This document shows, one piece after another, positions 27,048 to 36,591 of a DNA stretch of 64,000 bases. A model generated the notes under the pieces. That model made no database searches. It was not told the DNA's origin and worked only from the letters and a program-made list of their open reading frames with translations. The stretch comes from Cellulomonas humilata (GTDB lineage: Bacteria > Actinomycetota > Actinomycetes > Actinomycetales > Cellulomonadaceae). A program made the position numbers and the translations under genes. The stretch covers positions 62,001 through 126,000 of the forward strand of contig NZ_JABMCI010000070.1 of NCBI RefSeq assembly GCF_013359775.1, given 5' to 3'. How positions within the stretch are numbered: position 1 is the stretch's first letter; the number at the start of each line of letters is the position of its first letter.

Positions 27048-28139
27048 TCAGCGCTCGCGCTCGCCGCGGATGAAGGCCTCGACCTGCTGGCGACCCTCGG
27101 TGTCCTCGGTCTGCACGGGCGGGGACTTCATGAAGTACGTCGACGCCGACAGGATCGGGCCGCCGATGCCGCGGTCCTTGGCGATCTTCGCGGCGCGGAC
27201 GGCGTCGATGATGATGCCGGCCGAGTTGGGCGAGTCCCAGACCTCGAGCTTGTACTCGAGGTTCAGGGGCACCTCGCCGAACGCGCGACCCTCGAGGCGG
27301 ACGTACGCCCACTTGCGGTCGTCGAGCCAGGCGACGTAGTCCGACGGGCCGATGTGGACGTTGCGGTCCGACTTCTTGCCGCCGAGCGGGCCGCTCAGGT
27401 TGGAGGTGACGGCCTGCGTCTTGGACAGCTTCTTGGACTCCAGGCGGTCGCGCTCGAGCATGTTCTTGAAGTCCATGTTGCCGCCGACGTTCAGCTGGTA
27501 CGTGCGGTCCAGCACGACGCCGCGGTCCTCGAAGAGACGGGCGAGGACGCGGTGCGTGATGGTGGCGCCGACCTGCGACTTGATGTCGTCGCCGACGATC
27601 GCGACACCGGCGGCCTCGAACTTCGCGGCCCACACCGGGTCGGACGCGATGAAGACGGGCAGGGCGTTGACGAAGGCGACACCGGCGTCGATCGCGCACT
27701 GGGCGTAGTACTTCGCGGCGATCTCGGACCCGACGGGCAGGTAGCAGACGAGGACGTCGGCACGGGCCTCGCGCAGGGCGGCGACGATGTCGACCGGCTC
27801 GGCGTCGGACTCGGTGATGGTCTCGCGGTAGTACTTGCCGAGGCCGTCGTTGGTGACACCACGCTGCACCGGCACGCCGAGCGGCGGGACGTCGGCGATC
27901 TTGATGGTGTTGTTCTCCGAGGCGCCGATGGCCTCGGACAGGTCGAAGCCGACCTTCTTCGCGTCCACGTCGAACGCGGCGACGAACTCGATGTCGCGGA
28001 CGTGGTAGTCGCCGAACTGCACGTGCATCAGGCCGGGCACGGTGCCGCTCGGGTCGGCGTCGGCGTAGTAGTGCACGCCCTGGACGAGCGACGCGGCGCA
28101 GTTGCCGACGCCGACGATGGCGACGCGGATGGAGGTCAT
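27048..28139 (-). CDS. ino1: Inositol-3-phosphate synthase
   Basis: A 363-aa protein of the actinobacterial Ino1 type. The NAD-binding [16 protein letters not shown] is at the N-terminus, followed by [24 protein letters not shown], the tetramer/catalytic stretch [12 protein letters not shown] and [18 protein letters not shown]. It turns glucose-6-phosphate into myo-inositol-3-phosphate for phosphatidylinositol and mycothiol. Its ATG overlaps the stop of the PadR gene by 4 bp, so the two are cotranscribed and ino1 is probably under PadR control. Confidence 0.96.
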   Translation of the reverse strand: MTSIRVAIVGVGNCAASLVQGVHYYADADPSGTVPGLMHVQFGDYHVRDIEFVAAFDVDAKKVGFDLSEAIGASENNTIKIADVPPLGVPVQRGVTNDGLGKYYRETITESDAEPVDIVAALREARADVLVCYLPVGSEIAAKYYAQCAIDAGVAFVNALPVFIASDPVWAAKFEAAGVAIVGDDIKSQVGATITHRVLARLFEDRGVVLDRTYQLNVGGNMDFKNMLERDRLESKKLSKTQAVTSNLSGPLGGKKSDRNVHIGPSDYVAWLDDRKWAYVRLEGRAFGEVPLNLEYKLEVWDSPNSAGIIIDAVRAAKIAKDRGIGGPILSASTYFMKSPPVQTEDTEGRQQVEAFIRGERER

Positions 28140-28786
28140 CCTCGCTCCTTCTCGGTGGTTCGCGCGGGGGCGACGTCGTCGTCCTCCACGGGTGTGTCAG
28201 CAACGACCGGTCGGCCGGTGCCTGCGGGACGGGTGCGGCGCACGCCGCGCTCGTTGTCGATCAACCCGTCGAGCCAGCGGACTTCACGCTCGACCTGTTC
28301 GAGGCCGTGCCGCTGGAGCTCGAGGGTGTACTCGTCCATGCGCTCGCGAGTGCGGGCGAAGGACTGGCGGACCGTCTCGAGGCGTTCTGTCAGGCGCGAA
28401 CGCCGACCCTCGAGGATCCGGAGACGGGTCTCGGCGTCGGTCTGCCCGAAGAAGGCGAACCGGACGTCGAAGTTCTCGTCCTCCCACGCGGCCGGTCCCG
28501 ACGACGCGAGCACCTGCTGGAGGTGCTCCTTGCCGTCGGCCGTCAGCTGGTAGACGATCCGTGCACGCTTGGACGCCACGCCGTGGGGGGTCGCCAGCGA
28601 CTCGATGCCCTGGATCCATCCTCGGTCGACGAGCGACTTGAGGCAGGGGTACAGGGAGCCGTACGACAGGGCGCGGAACGACCCGAGCACGAGGTTGAGC
28701 CGCTTGCGCAGCTCGTAACCGTGCATCGGGGACTCGTGCAGCAGCCCGAGGATCGCCGGCTCGAGCACGTCGGAACGACCGCGCAC
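28136..28786 (-). CDS. PadR-family transcriptional regulator
   Basis: A 216-aa protein. The N-terminal winged helix [23 protein letters not shown] and [18 protein letters not shown] is typical PadR; the C-terminal half is a helical dimer domain followed by an acidic/proline tail. I chose GTG 28786, with GAGGAGG eight bases upstream. An 8-5-8 bp palindrome lies 32 bp upstream, so it likely represses its own operon, which includes ino1. The effector is not visible. Confidence 0.93.
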   Translation of the reverse strand: MRGRSDVLEPAILGLLHESPMHGYELRKRLNLVLGSFRALSYGSLYPCLKSLVDRGWIQGIESLATPHGVASKRARIVYQLTADGKEHLQQVLASSGPAAWEDENFDVRFAFFGQTDAETRLRILEGRRSRLTERLETVRQSFARTRERMDEYTLELQRHGLEQVEREVRWLDGLIDNERGVRRTRPAGTGRPVVADTPVEDDDVAPARTTEKERG

Positions 28787-28817
28787 GGGTGGCACCTCCT
28801 CGGGATGTTGGTGAGTC

Positions 28818-28838
28818 GATGTATCAACTCGATACATC
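28818..28838. promoter_or_regulatory. PadR operator
   Basis: GATGTATC (28818-28825) and GATACATC (28831-28838) form a perfect inverted repeat around AACTC. The ATGTATC half-site is typical for PadR proteins. It lies between padR-ino1 and the divergent PBP gene and could control both. Confidence 0.85.
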
Positions 28839-29084
28839 TGGAGAGTATGTCGAGAACGAGGATCCGAGCAAGTCCGCCCCGCCGCGTGACCCGGCTCACG
28901 TCTCGGCGCGCCTCTGCGGCGGCGGTTCGTCGGTGCCGTGCCGATCGTGTGAAGGCTCGCCCGATCCGGGCCGTCCGCCTCGCGATCCCGACAGGAAGGT
29001 CCCCCATACTGAGCAACGCGGCTGACGGCTGCCCGGATCTGGGCGGCCGCGCCCATCCCCAGTCGTCGGACGGAAGGCAGTGCG

Positions 29085-31463
29085 TTGGCAGGCACGAATC
29101 GGAGGGCACCCGCCCGGGGCAAGCGCACCGCGCCCCGCGGCACGGCGACCTCGTCGCGCAGCAGCGCCCCCAAGCGTCGGTTCTTCGACTACCCGCGGTC
29201 GGGCTTCCACGGCCTGCACCGCTGGCTGCCGTCGTGGCGGTTCGTGCTCGGCACCATCCTCGCGGTGGGCTTCCTCGGCGCCGGCGCGGTCGTCGGTGCG
29301 TACGCGTACACGAAGATCCCGGACCCGGCCGACGACACCCGCGCGGAGACGACCACCGTCTACTACGCGAACAACCCCGACGGCTCGCCCGGCGCCGTCA
29401 TGGGGACGTTCGCCGCGCAGAAGCGACAGATCGTCGACTACCCCACGCTCCCCGAGTACGTCGGCCAGTCCGTCGCCGCGGCCGAGGACAAGACGTTCTT
29501 CACCAACAACAGCGGCATCTCGATCACCGGCATGGGCCGCGCGCTCCTGAACAACCTGCAGGGTGGCGCGACCCAGGGCGGCTCGACGCTGACGCAGCAG
29601 TACGTCGAGCGGTACTACGTCGACAAGACGACGACGGACTACGTCGGCAAGTTCAAGGAGACGCTCCTGGCGATGAAGATCGCCAGGCACGAGTCGAAGT
29701 CCGAGATCATGGAGCGGTACCTCAACACGATCTACTTCGGCCGCGACTCCTACGGCATCCAGGCTGCCGCCCAGGCGTACTTCAACGTCGACGCCGCCGC
29801 GCTGACCCGCGAGCAGGCGGCCCTGCTGGCCGGCATCATCCCGTCGCCGAACAACTGGGACCCGGCCAAGAGCCCCGAGAAGGCCGAGGCGCGCTGGAAC
29901 ATCGTGCTCGACTCCATGGAGGAGGAGGGCTGGCTCACCGCGGCCGAGCGGGCACCGATGGTGTTCCCGCCGACCGCCGTGTACCAGCGCGCCGACTCGA
30001 TGGGCGGCACGAACGGCTACCTGCTGGAGATGGTCCTCGACGAGCTCAAGCTCGAGCCCCTGGCCTTCACGGACGACGAGATCTACCGTCTCGGCCTCAA
30101 GGTCGTCACCACCATCCAGCAGCCGCTCCAGGCCTCCGCCGAGGACAAGGCGAAGCAGTTCATGGCCGGCACGCTGCCGGGCATGGATGGCGGGATCCCG
30201 AACCCTCGGACCCGCGTGTCCCTCAGCTCGGTCGACCCCAAGGACGGCGCCATCGTCGCCCTCTACGGCGGTCCGGACTTCCTCGCGGACCAGCGGAACA
30301 CCGTCACGTTCGACAACGTGCAGCCCGGGTCGACGTTCAAGCCGTTCACGCTCATCGCCGGGCTGGAGCAGGGCGTCGGCCTGAACACGCGGTTCAGCGG
30401 CCGGTCGCCACAGGAGTTCGGTGACTGGACGGTCCCCAACTTCAGCAAGGCGCAGTTCGGCAACATCGACCTGGTCGAGGCGACCGCGCAGTCCGTGAAC
30501 ACGGTCTACGCCCAGCTCAACCTCCAGGTCGGGCCGGAGAAGACGGCGGAGGTGGCCGAGCGTGCGGGCGTGCCTGCGCCGGTCGACACCAACCCCGCCA
30601 ACGTGCTCGGCACCCAGACCCTCAAGCCGATCGACATGGTCGGGGCCTACGCCACCATCGCCTCGGGCGGCACCCGGGTCGACCCGTACATCGTCCGCAC
30701 CGTCATCAACTCCGACGACTCGGTCGCGTTCGAGCACAAGGCCCCCACCGAGCGGGTCTTCGCGCAGGACGTGGTCGCCGACGCGACGTACGCCATGACG
30801 CAGGTGGTGGAGCGGGGGTCGGGCAAGACCTGGGTCAAGCCGCTCGACCGCCCGATCGCCGGCAAGACCGGCACGACGAACGACAACAAGGCAGCGTGGT
30901 TCGTCGGCTTCACCCCGAACGTGGTCACCGAGGTGTCGCTCAGCCAGATCGGCGAGGACGGCAAGTCGCAGGAGTCGATCGAGCAGATCGGCTCGGTCAA
31001 GTTCGTCACCGGCGGCACCTGGCCCGCGTTCCTGTGGCAGTCGTACATGACGGACGTGTTCGCGCAGCCGCAGTACGCGACCGTCGTCGACTTCCCGCCC
31101 CGGGCCAACGTGGGCGCCAAGCCCACGGCAACGGCCAGCGCGGCACCCACCGAGACGGCGACGCCGACGGAGGAGCCCACGGAGGAGGCCCCGGCCGAGG
31201 TGGCCGTGCCGTCCGGGCTCGAGGGCAAGCTGGAGGCCGACGCCACCGCGACGGTGGTGAACGCCGGCCTGGCAGCCAACGTCATCTCGGAGCCCTCCGA
31301 CACCGTGACCGCCGGCCGGGTCATCCGGGCCGATCCGAAGGGCGGCACCATGCTCGCCTCGGGGAGCCCGGTCACCCTCGTCGTCTCCAGCGGGCCGAAG
31401 GCCCAACCGACGCAGCAGCCGCCACCGCAGCCGACCCCGACCGAAACCGCGGCAGCCCCCTGA
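29085..31463 (+). CDS. Bifunctional penicillin-binding protein (class A) with PASTA domain
   Basis: A 792-aa membrane protein: a basic N-terminus, one span ([23 protein letters not shown]), a GT51 glycosyltransferase ([28 protein letters not shown]) and a transpeptidase with STFKPFT, SVN and KTGTT motifs. A Thr/Pro/Glu linker leads to one PASTA domain and a proline tail. It polymerises and crosslinks peptidoglycan on the outer face. The TTG start follows GGAAGG and lies shortly before the basic N-terminus. It is divergent from padR across about 300 bp that hold the PadR operator. Confidence 0.95.
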   Translation: MAGTNRRAPARGKRTAPRGTATSSRSSAPKRRFFDYPRSGFHGLHRWLPSWRFVLGTILAVGFLGAGAVVGAYAYTKIPDPADDTRAETTTVYYANNPDGSPGAVMGTFAAQKRQIVDYPTLPEYVGQSVAAAEDKTFFTNNSGISITGMGRALLNNLQGGATQGGSTLTQQYVERYYVDKTTTDYVGKFKETLLAMKIARHESKSEIMERYLNTIYFGRDSYGIQAAAQAYFNVDAAALTREQAALLAGIIPSPNNWDPAKSPEKAEARWNIVLDSMEEEGWLTAAERAPMVFPPTAVYQRADSMGGTNGYLLEMVLDELKLEPLAFTDDEIYRLGLKVVTTIQQPLQASAEDKAKQFMAGTLPGMDGGIPNPRTRVSLSSVDPKDGAIVALYGGPDFLADQRNTVTFDNVQPGSTFKPFTLIAGLEQGVGLNTRFSGRSPQEFGDWTVPNFSKAQFGNIDLVEATAQSVNTVYAQLNLQVGPEKTAEVAERAGVPAPVDTNPANVLGTQTLKPIDMVGAYATIASGGTRVDPYIVRTVINSDDSVAFEHKAPTERVFAQDVVADATYAMTQVVERGSGKTWVKPLDRPIAGKTGTTNDNKAAWFVGFTPNVVTEVSLSQIGEDGKSQESIEQIGSVKFVTGGTWPAFLWQSYMTDVFAQPQYATVVDFPPRANVGAKPTATASAAPTETATPTEEPTEEAPAEVAVPSGLEGKLEADATATVVNAGLAANVISEPSDTVTAGRVIRADPKGGTMLASGSPVTLVVSSGPKAQPTQQPPPQPTPTETAAAP

Positions 31464-31468
31464 TCCTC

Positions 31469-31496
31469 GGCGAGGGGCGGCCGTCCGCCCCTCGCC
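31469..31496 (+). terminator. Terminator after the PBP gene
   Basis: GGCGAGGGGCGG (31469-31480) pairs perfectly with CCGCCCCTCGCC (31485-31496) around CCGT, 6 bp past the stop. Confidence 0.88.
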
Positions 31497-31674
31497 GGAG
31501 CTTCCGGGCCCCTGCTCGTCCACAGCCGATTTCGGCCGTGGCCCTGAGCCGGGTAGCCTTGGAGATTGCTGTGCCCGGAGGGGACCGTCGTCATGGACGG
31601 ATCGCTCCGCGCAGCGACGCACACACCCTCCTGCCACGGATCGACCGTGGCCGCTGAGACCAGAGGAGGTGGGT

Positions 31675-31968
31675 ATGAGCCTGCGTCAGTACGAACTCAT
31701 GATCATCCTGGACCCCGAGATCGAGGAGCGCACCGTTGCTCCGTCGCTCGACAAGTACCTGACGGTCGTCAAGACCGACGGTGGCACTGTCGACAAGGTC
31801 GACATCTGGGGCCGTCGTCGGCTTGCCTACGACATCCAGAAGAAGTCCGAGGGCATCTACGCCGTCATCGACTTCCACGCGACGCCCGCGACCGCCAAGG
31901 AGCTCGACCGCCAGCTCGGCCTCAACGAGGTCGTCCTGCGGACCAAGGTCCTGCGCGCCGACGCCTGA
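31675..31968 (+). CDS. rpsF: Ribosomal protein bS6
   Basis: A 97-aa protein of the 30S subunit: [16 protein letters not shown] at the start, [18 protein letters not shown] in the middle. It pairs with S18, whose gene is two genes downstream. I chose ATG 31675, with AGGAGG six bases upstream, over the near ATG-less alternative at 31669. It begins the conserved rpsF-ssb-rpsR-rplI operon. Confidence 0.97.
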   Translation: MSLRQYELMIILDPEIEERTVAPSLDKYLTVVKTDGGTVDKVDIWGRRRLAYDIQKKSEGIYAVIDFHATPATAKELDRQLGLNEVVLRTKVLRADA

Positions 31969-32041
31969 TCTTCTTGTGGGTGGCCGCCCGTAACGTGCGG
32001 CTCCACATCTTCCGACTGATCGAACGAACGAGGAGCTGGGC

Positions 32042-32584
32042 ATGAGCGGTGAGACCGTCATCACGGTGATCGGGAACCTGACCGGGGATCCCGAGCTGCG
32101 CTTCACCCCCTCGGGGGCCGCTGTCGCGAACTTCACCGTCGCGTCCACCCCCCGTACGTTCGACCGCCAGAGCAACGAGTGGAAGGACGGCGACACGCTG
32201 TTCCTCCGCTGCTCGATCTGGCGGGAGGCGGCCGAGTCGGTCGCCGAGTCACTCACCAAGGGCACCCGCGTCATCGTGACCGGTCGGCTCGTGCAGCGCT
32301 CGTACGAGACCCGCGAGGGCGAGAAGCGCACCGTGTACGAGCTCCAGGTCGACGAGGTCGGCCCGTCCCTGCGCTACGCCACAGCCAAGGTCACCCGGAC
32401 CCAGCGTTCGGGTGGCGGCGGCGGTGGCTTCGGCGGCGGGGGCGGCGGCGGCTTCAACAACGGCGGCGGTGGCGGCGGATTCGGTGGCTCCGGCGGCGGT
32501 GGCGGTACCCAGCAGGACGACCCGTGGGCGACGCCCGCGGGTGGTGCTGGCGGTGCCGGCTACTCCGACGAGCCCCCGTTCTGA
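32042..32584 (+). CDS. ssb: Single-stranded DNA-binding protein
   Basis: A 180-aa protein. The OB-fold (about residues 1-115) has [21 protein letters not shown] and [20 protein letters not shown]; a glycine-rich linker of about 50 residues follows, and the C-terminus is acidic-aromatic SDEPPF, the tail that docks replication and repair proteins. It coats single-stranded DNA as a tetramer. GAGGAGCT precedes the ATG. It lies between rpsF and rpsR as is usual in bacteria. Confidence 0.97.
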   Translation: MSGETVITVIGNLTGDPELRFTPSGAAVANFTVASTPRTFDRQSNEWKDGDTLFLRCSIWREAAESVAESLTKGTRVIVTGRLVQRSYETREGEKRTVYELQVDEVGPSLRYATAKVTRTQRSGGGGGGFGGGGGGGFNNGGGGGGFGGSGGGGGTQQDDPWATPAGGAGGAGYSDEPPF

Positions 32585-32661
32585 TCGGCGCCTGACACTC
32601 AGACATTCCCCATCCCTGGGCACGGCAACGCCCAGGGCTCCAGCAGACAAGGAGCACCACG

Positions 32662-32898
32662 ATGGCCAAGCCCGTGGTTCGCAAGCCCAAGAAGAAGTTG
32701 AACCCGCTCAAGGCGGCGAAGATCGATGTCGTCGACTACAAGGACACTGCGCTGCTGCGCAAGTTCATCTCCGACCGCGGGAAGATCCGCGCTCGCCGGG
32801 TGACCGGTGTGTCCACGCAGGAGCAGCGCGCGATCGCGCGCGCTGTCAAGAACGCCCGCGAGATGGCACTTCTGCCGTACTCGTCGTCGGCGCGCTGA
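32662..32898 (+). CDS. rpsR: Ribosomal protein bS18
   Basis: A 78-aa basic protein with [38 protein letters not shown] and [19 protein letters not shown], all typical of S18. It lacks the CXXC zinc motif, which suggests the zinc-free (C-minus) form that actinobacteria often use under zinc control. AAGGAG lies upstream. Confidence 0.96.
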   Translation: MAKPVVRKPKKKLNPLKAAKIDVVDYKDTALLRKFISDRGKIRARRVTGVSTQEQRAIARAVKNAREMALLPYSSSAR

Positions 32899-32909
32899 GA
32901 AAGGGGACC

Positions 32910-33362
32910 ATCATGGCGAAGATCATCCTGACCCACGAGGTCACCGGTCTCGGTGAGCCCGGTGACGTGGTCGAGGTGAAGGACGGGTACGCCCGGAACT
33001 TCCTCGTCCCGCGCAACCTGGCGACCGCCTGGACCAAGGGCGCCGAGAAGGACGTCACCGCGATCCGCAAGGCCCGCAAGGCCCGCGAGATCGCGACGCT
33101 CGACGACGCCAAGGCGATCCGCGACTCGCTCCAGAGCAAGCCGGTCGTCGTCACGGCCAAGGCGGGCGAGTCGGGCCGTCTGTTCGGTGCCGTCACGACC
33201 GCCGAGATCGCCGAGGCGGTCAAGAAGTCCGGCGCTCCGCAGATCGACAAGCGGAAGGTCGAGATCGGTCAGCCGATCAAGGCCCTCGGCGAGTACCAGG
33301 TGTCGGTCCGTCTGCACGCAGACGTGTCCGCCACGGTGACCGTGAAGGTCGTCGCAGCCTGA
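32910..33362 (+). CDS. rplI: Ribosomal protein bL9
   Basis: A 150-aa protein beginning [19 protein letters not shown] and containing [16 protein letters not shown], the L9 signature. The long helix and C-terminal domain are complete. GAAAGGGG precedes the ATG 11 bp after rpsR. It is the last gene of the operon before a strong hairpin. Confidence 0.97.
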   Translation: MMAKIILTHEVTGLGEPGDVVEVKDGYARNFLVPRNLATAWTKGAEKDVTAIRKARKAREIATLDDAKAIRDSLQSKPVVVTAKAGESGRLFGAVTTAEIAEAVKKSGAPQIDKRKVEIGQPIKALGEYQVSVRLHADVSATVTVKVVAA

Positions 33363-33377
33363 GCTGAGCACTCCTGA

Positions 33378-33415
33378 GAAGCGCCCCGTTCCCCGGTTGG
33401 GGAGCGGGGCGCTTC
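33378..33415. terminator. Bidirectional terminator after rplI
   Basis: GAAGCGCCCC (33378-33387) pairs with GGGGCGCTTC (33406-33415), with an inner CCCC/GGGG stem. It lies 15 bp past rplI and 4 bp from the end of the convergent MATE gene. Confidence 0.9.
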
Positions 33416-33419
33416 TGCG

Positions 33420-34784
33420 TCAGGCGCCGGTGATCATCCAGGCTGTGCCGCGGGCTCGCCATCCGGTGGTCACCGCGCGGGCCAGCATGAAGATGCCCGC
33501 GAACGCCGCCCACAGCCACGCCAGGCCGGCCGCCCCGGGTGGAGCGGACTGCCGGACCGCCAGGGCGAACGGCACGTAGACGACGAGCGTGGCCATGCCG
33601 GCCCAGGCGAGGAACCGCCCGTCGCCGGCGCCGATGAGCACTCCGTCCAGCACGAACACCCAGCCGGCCATCGGCATGGTCACCGCGGCGACCACGAGGG
33701 CGGCGACGGCGGTGCGGCGGACGTCGTCGTCGGACGTGAAGAGCGGGACGTAGAACCAGGACAGCCCACCGACGACGACGCCCAGGGCGGCCCCTCCTCC
33801 GACGCCCCACTGGAGCGTCCGCCGCAGGACCGCGCGCACGTGCGGGATGTCCGCGGCGCCCAGGGCGTGGCCGACGAGGGCCTGCGCGGCGATGGCGAGG
33901 GCGTCGAGCGCGAACGCCGCGAGCCCCCACACCGCGTTCACCACCTGGTGCCCGGCCAGCTCGACCGCGCCGAGCCCGGTGGCCACCCACACGGTGAGCA
34001 GGATGGCGAGCCGCAGCGACAGGGTTCGGACGAACAGAGGCGTGCCGGCGCGCGCGTTGGCCCAGATCCCGCCCGCCGCCGGCCTCAGCTGTGCACCCGA
34101 GCCGCGCGCTCCCCGCACCACGACCACGACGAGCGCGGCGGCCATGCCCAGCTGCGTGAGCGCGGTGCCGAGCCCGGACCCCGCGATCCCCATGCCGACG
34201 CCGTAGACGAGCAGCACGTTGAGCGCGGCGTTGACGACCGCGCCGACGGCGGCCACGACGAGCGGCGTACGGGTGTCGAGCAGCCCGCGCAGGGCGCCCG
34301 TCGAGGCGAGGACCAGGAGCATCCCCGGCAGGCCCGGCGACGACCAGCGCAGGTAGATGACGGCCTGCTGGGCCACCTCGCCGGACGCCCCGAGCGCCTC
34401 CACCAGCCACGGAGCACTCCACCAGGTGGCCGCCGCGAGCACCACCCCGAGGCCGAGCGCCAACCACATCCCGTCGACCCCGACCTGCAGGGCGCCGCCA
34501 CGGTCACCGGCCCCGAGGCGCCGCGCGACGGCCGCCGTCGTGGCGTAGGCGAGGAACACGCACAGCCCGATGACGGTCATCAGGACGGTGGACGCCAGGG
34601 CCAGACCGGCGAGCGGGGCGGTGCCCAGGTGGCCGACGACGGCGGAGTCGACGAGCACGAACAGCGGCTCGGCGACCAGGGCGCCGAGCGCCGGGACGGC
34701 GAGTGCGAGTATCTGACCGTCCAGGCCTTGGGGTCGGTGTCCGACAGGTGAAATCTCGGCCAACCTTTCTCGCGTCCACAGCAC
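33420..34784 (-). CDS. MATE family efflux transporter
   Basis: About 454 aa with twelve hydrophobic segments and the MATE start LALAVPALGALVAEPLFVLVDSAVVGHLG; the repeated second half begins GTPLFVRTLSLRLAILLTVWVATGLG. It exports organic cations or related compounds, coupled to Na+ or H+; the substrate is unknown. The start is uncertain: GTG 34784 or 34790, or a TTG about 20 codons later beside GAGAAAGG. Longer readings run through the DnaA-box region and are unlikely. Confidence 0.88.
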   Translation of the reverse strand: MLWTRERLAEISPVGHRPQGLDGQILALAVPALGALVAEPLFVLVDSAVVGHLGTAPLAGLALASTVLMTVIGLCVFLAYATTAAVARRLGAGDRGGALQVGVDGMWLALGLGVVLAAATWWSAPWLVEALGASGEVAQQAVIYLRWSSPGLPGMLLVLASTGALRGLLDTRTPLVVAAVGAVVNAALNVLLVYGVGMGIAGSGLGTALTQLGMAAALVVVVVRGARGSGAQLRPAAGGIWANARAGTPLFVRTLSLRLAILLTVWVATGLGAVELAGHQVVNAVWGLAAFALDALAIAAQALVGHALGAADIPHVRAVLRRTLQWGVGGGAALGVVVGGLSWFYVPLFTSDDDVRRTAVAALVVAAVTMPMAGWVFVLDGVLIGAGDGRFLAWAGMATLVVYVPFALAVRQSAPPGAAGLAWLWAAFAGIFMLARAVTTGWRARGTAWMITGA

Positions 34785-34836
34785 GTGCACAACGTTTGTG
34801 CGGGTGAGAGGCCGATTTGCGTACCGATCGATTCGG

Positions 34837-34869
34837 TCGTCCACACCCCTGTCCACGGGCTGTGGACAA
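34837..34869. promoter_or_regulatory. DnaA-box-like cluster upstream of dnaB
   Basis: TGTGGACAA at 34861-34869 is a perfect TTGTCCACA box on the minus strand. TCGTCCACA (34837-34845) has one mismatch and CTGTCCACG (34849-34857) two, within 33 bp. Weaker CCACAG sequences continue to about 34980. DnaA could bind here and regulate dnaB or titrate initiator. Confidence 0.6.
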
Positions 34870-35076
34870 AATCGGACACGATCCACAGCGCGACTCACAG
34901 TAGGCGAGCCGTCCTCCACAGGCGCGCCGGTGCCGCCCCACAGGTCCGCGACGTGTCGCCCACAGGCGCGCGCGCCGGTTTGGCGGTGCTGCTCAGGACC
35001 CCTAACGTCGCGTGTGCGGGACCTGCCAGGGCGTGGAATGTCAGACCCCCCATGGAACATGTGTTCGACGACGACG

Positions 35077-36468
35077 ATGGGGATCAGGGTGACGATCGAG
35101 GAGCTCGAGTACGGCGCGCCGTCGGGCACCCACCGCGGCGGTGGCGGCGGCTACGACCGGACCCCTCCGCAGGACCTCGACGCCGAGCGCTCGGTGCTCG
35201 GCGGCATGATGATCTCGAAGGACGCGATCGCCGACGTCGTCGAGCAGATCCGCGGCACCGACTTCTACCGCCCGGCGCACGAGGTCGTGTACGACGCGAT
35301 CATCGACCTGTACGGCCGCGGCGAGCCGGCCGACGCCATCACGGTGGCGGACGAGCTGACCAAGCGCGGGGAGATCCAGCGCATCGGTGGCGCTCCCTAC
35401 CTGCACACCCTCATCTCGTCGGTCCCCACCGCCGCGAACGCCGGTTACTACGCGCGGATCGTGCGCGAGCGGTCGGTGCTCCGCAAGCTGGTCGAGGCCG
35501 GCACCCGCATCGTGCAGCTCGGCTACGGCACCGACGGCGGCGACGTCGACGAGATCGTGAACAACGCGCAGGCCGAGGTCTACGCGGTCACCGAGCGCCG
35601 GTCGTCCGAGGACTACATGATCCTGGGCGACATCATCGGCGGCGCGGTCGACGAGATCGAGGCGGCGGGCCACCGCGGCGAGGGCATGATCGGCGTGCCG
35701 ACGGGCTTCTCGGACCTGGACCGACTGACCAACGGGCTGCACCCCGGGCAGATGATCGTGCTGGCCGCCCGTCCGGCCATCGGCAAGTCGACCATGGGCA
35801 TCGATATCGTCCGGTCGGCGTCGATCAAGCACGGGATGACGTCCGTCGTCTTCTCGCTCGAGATGAGCCGCAACGAGATCACCATGCGTCTGCTCGCGGC
35901 CGAGGCGCGCGTGCACCTGCAGAAGCTGCGCAACGGTCAGATGGGCGAGGACGACTGGGCCAAGATCGCCGCGACCATGGGCAAGATCTCGGAGGCGCCA
36001 CTGTTCATCGACGACTCCCCCAACATGTCGCTCATGGAGATCCGCGCCAAGTGCCGGCGCCTGAAGCAGAAGCACGACCTCAAGCTCGTGGTCATCGACT
36101 ACCTCCAGCTGATGTCCTCCGGCAAGCGCGTCGAGTCCCGCCAGCAGGAGGTCTCGGAGTTCTCCCGAGCGCTCAAGCTGCTGGCCAAGGAGCTCGAGGT
36201 CCCGGTCATCGCCATCTCGCAGCTCAATCGTGGCGCCGAGCAGCGCACCGACAAGCGCCCGCAGATGAGCGACCTGCGTGAGTCGGGGTCCATCGAGCAG
36301 GACGCCGACATCGTGATCCTGCTGCACCGCGAGGACGCGTACGAGAAGGAGTCGCCCCGCGCCGGGGAGGCCGACCTGATCGTGGCCAAGCACCGAAACG
36401 GCCCGACGGACACGCTCGTCGTCGCGTTCCAGGGGCACTACTCGCGCTTCGTGGACATGCAGTCCTGA
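35077..36468 (+). CDS. dnaB: Replicative DNA helicase DnaB
   Basis: About 463 aa. The N-terminal collar domain begins PPQDLDAERSVLGGMMISKDAI. The RecA-like motor has GVPTGFSDLDRLTNGLHPGQ, Walker A ARPAIGKST, LVVIDYLQLM and SQLNRGAEQR. It unwinds DNA at replication forks as a hexamer. No intein is present. The start is uncertain: ATG 35077, ATG 35059 or GTG 35089 are all in frame. DnaA-box-like sequences precede it. The Tn7-like end begins 8 bp after its stop, so its 3' end is a candidate attachment site. Confidence 0.97.
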   Translation: MGIRVTIEELEYGAPSGTHRGGGGGYDRTPPQDLDAERSVLGGMMISKDAIADVVEQIRGTDFYRPAHEVVYDAIIDLYGRGEPADAITVADELTKRGEIQRIGGAPYLHTLISSVPTAANAGYYARIVRERSVLRKLVEAGTRIVQLGYGTDGGDVDEIVNNAQAEVYAVTERRSSEDYMILGDIIGGAVDEIEAAGHRGEGMIGVPTGFSDLDRLTNGLHPGQMIVLAARPAIGKSTMGIDIVRSASIKHGMTSVVFSLEMSRNEITMRLLAAEARVHLQKLRNGQMGEDDWAKIAATMGKISEAPLFIDDSPNMSLMEIRAKCRRLKQKHDLKLVVIDYLQLMSSGKRVESRQQEVSEFSRALKLLAKELEVPVIAISQLNRGAEQRTDKRPQMSDLRESGSIEQDADIVILLHREDAYEKESPRAGEADLIVAKHRNGPTDTLVVAFQGHYSRFVDMQS

Positions 36469-36476
36469 CCGCCCGC

Positions 36477-36556
36477 TGTTGTCGAGATGCAAGATAGTTT
36501 GAAGTGTCGAGATGCAAGATAGTTTGTAAATCGGGCCTGGATACTTTAAGTACGGC
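36477..36556 (+). repeat. dnaB-side (right-type) transposon end with TnsB-site-like repeats
   Basis: Starts TGT at 36477. Two exact 22-bp copies (36480-36501 and 36505-36526) begin TGTCGAGATGCAAGATAGTT. A third degenerate copy (about 36530-36555, with GATACTTTAAGTACGG) follows at the same 25-bp step. Overlapping tandem sites of about 22 bp are the pattern of a Tn7 right end. Confidence 0.7.
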
Positions 36557-36591
36557 GGGCCGCCGGCGGTCCTCTACGCGGTGCCACCCTG

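Noticed and set aside
35059..36468. Intein in DnaB
   Set aside because: The motor motifs run without interruption and the length is normal, although actinobacterial dnaB often carries inteins.
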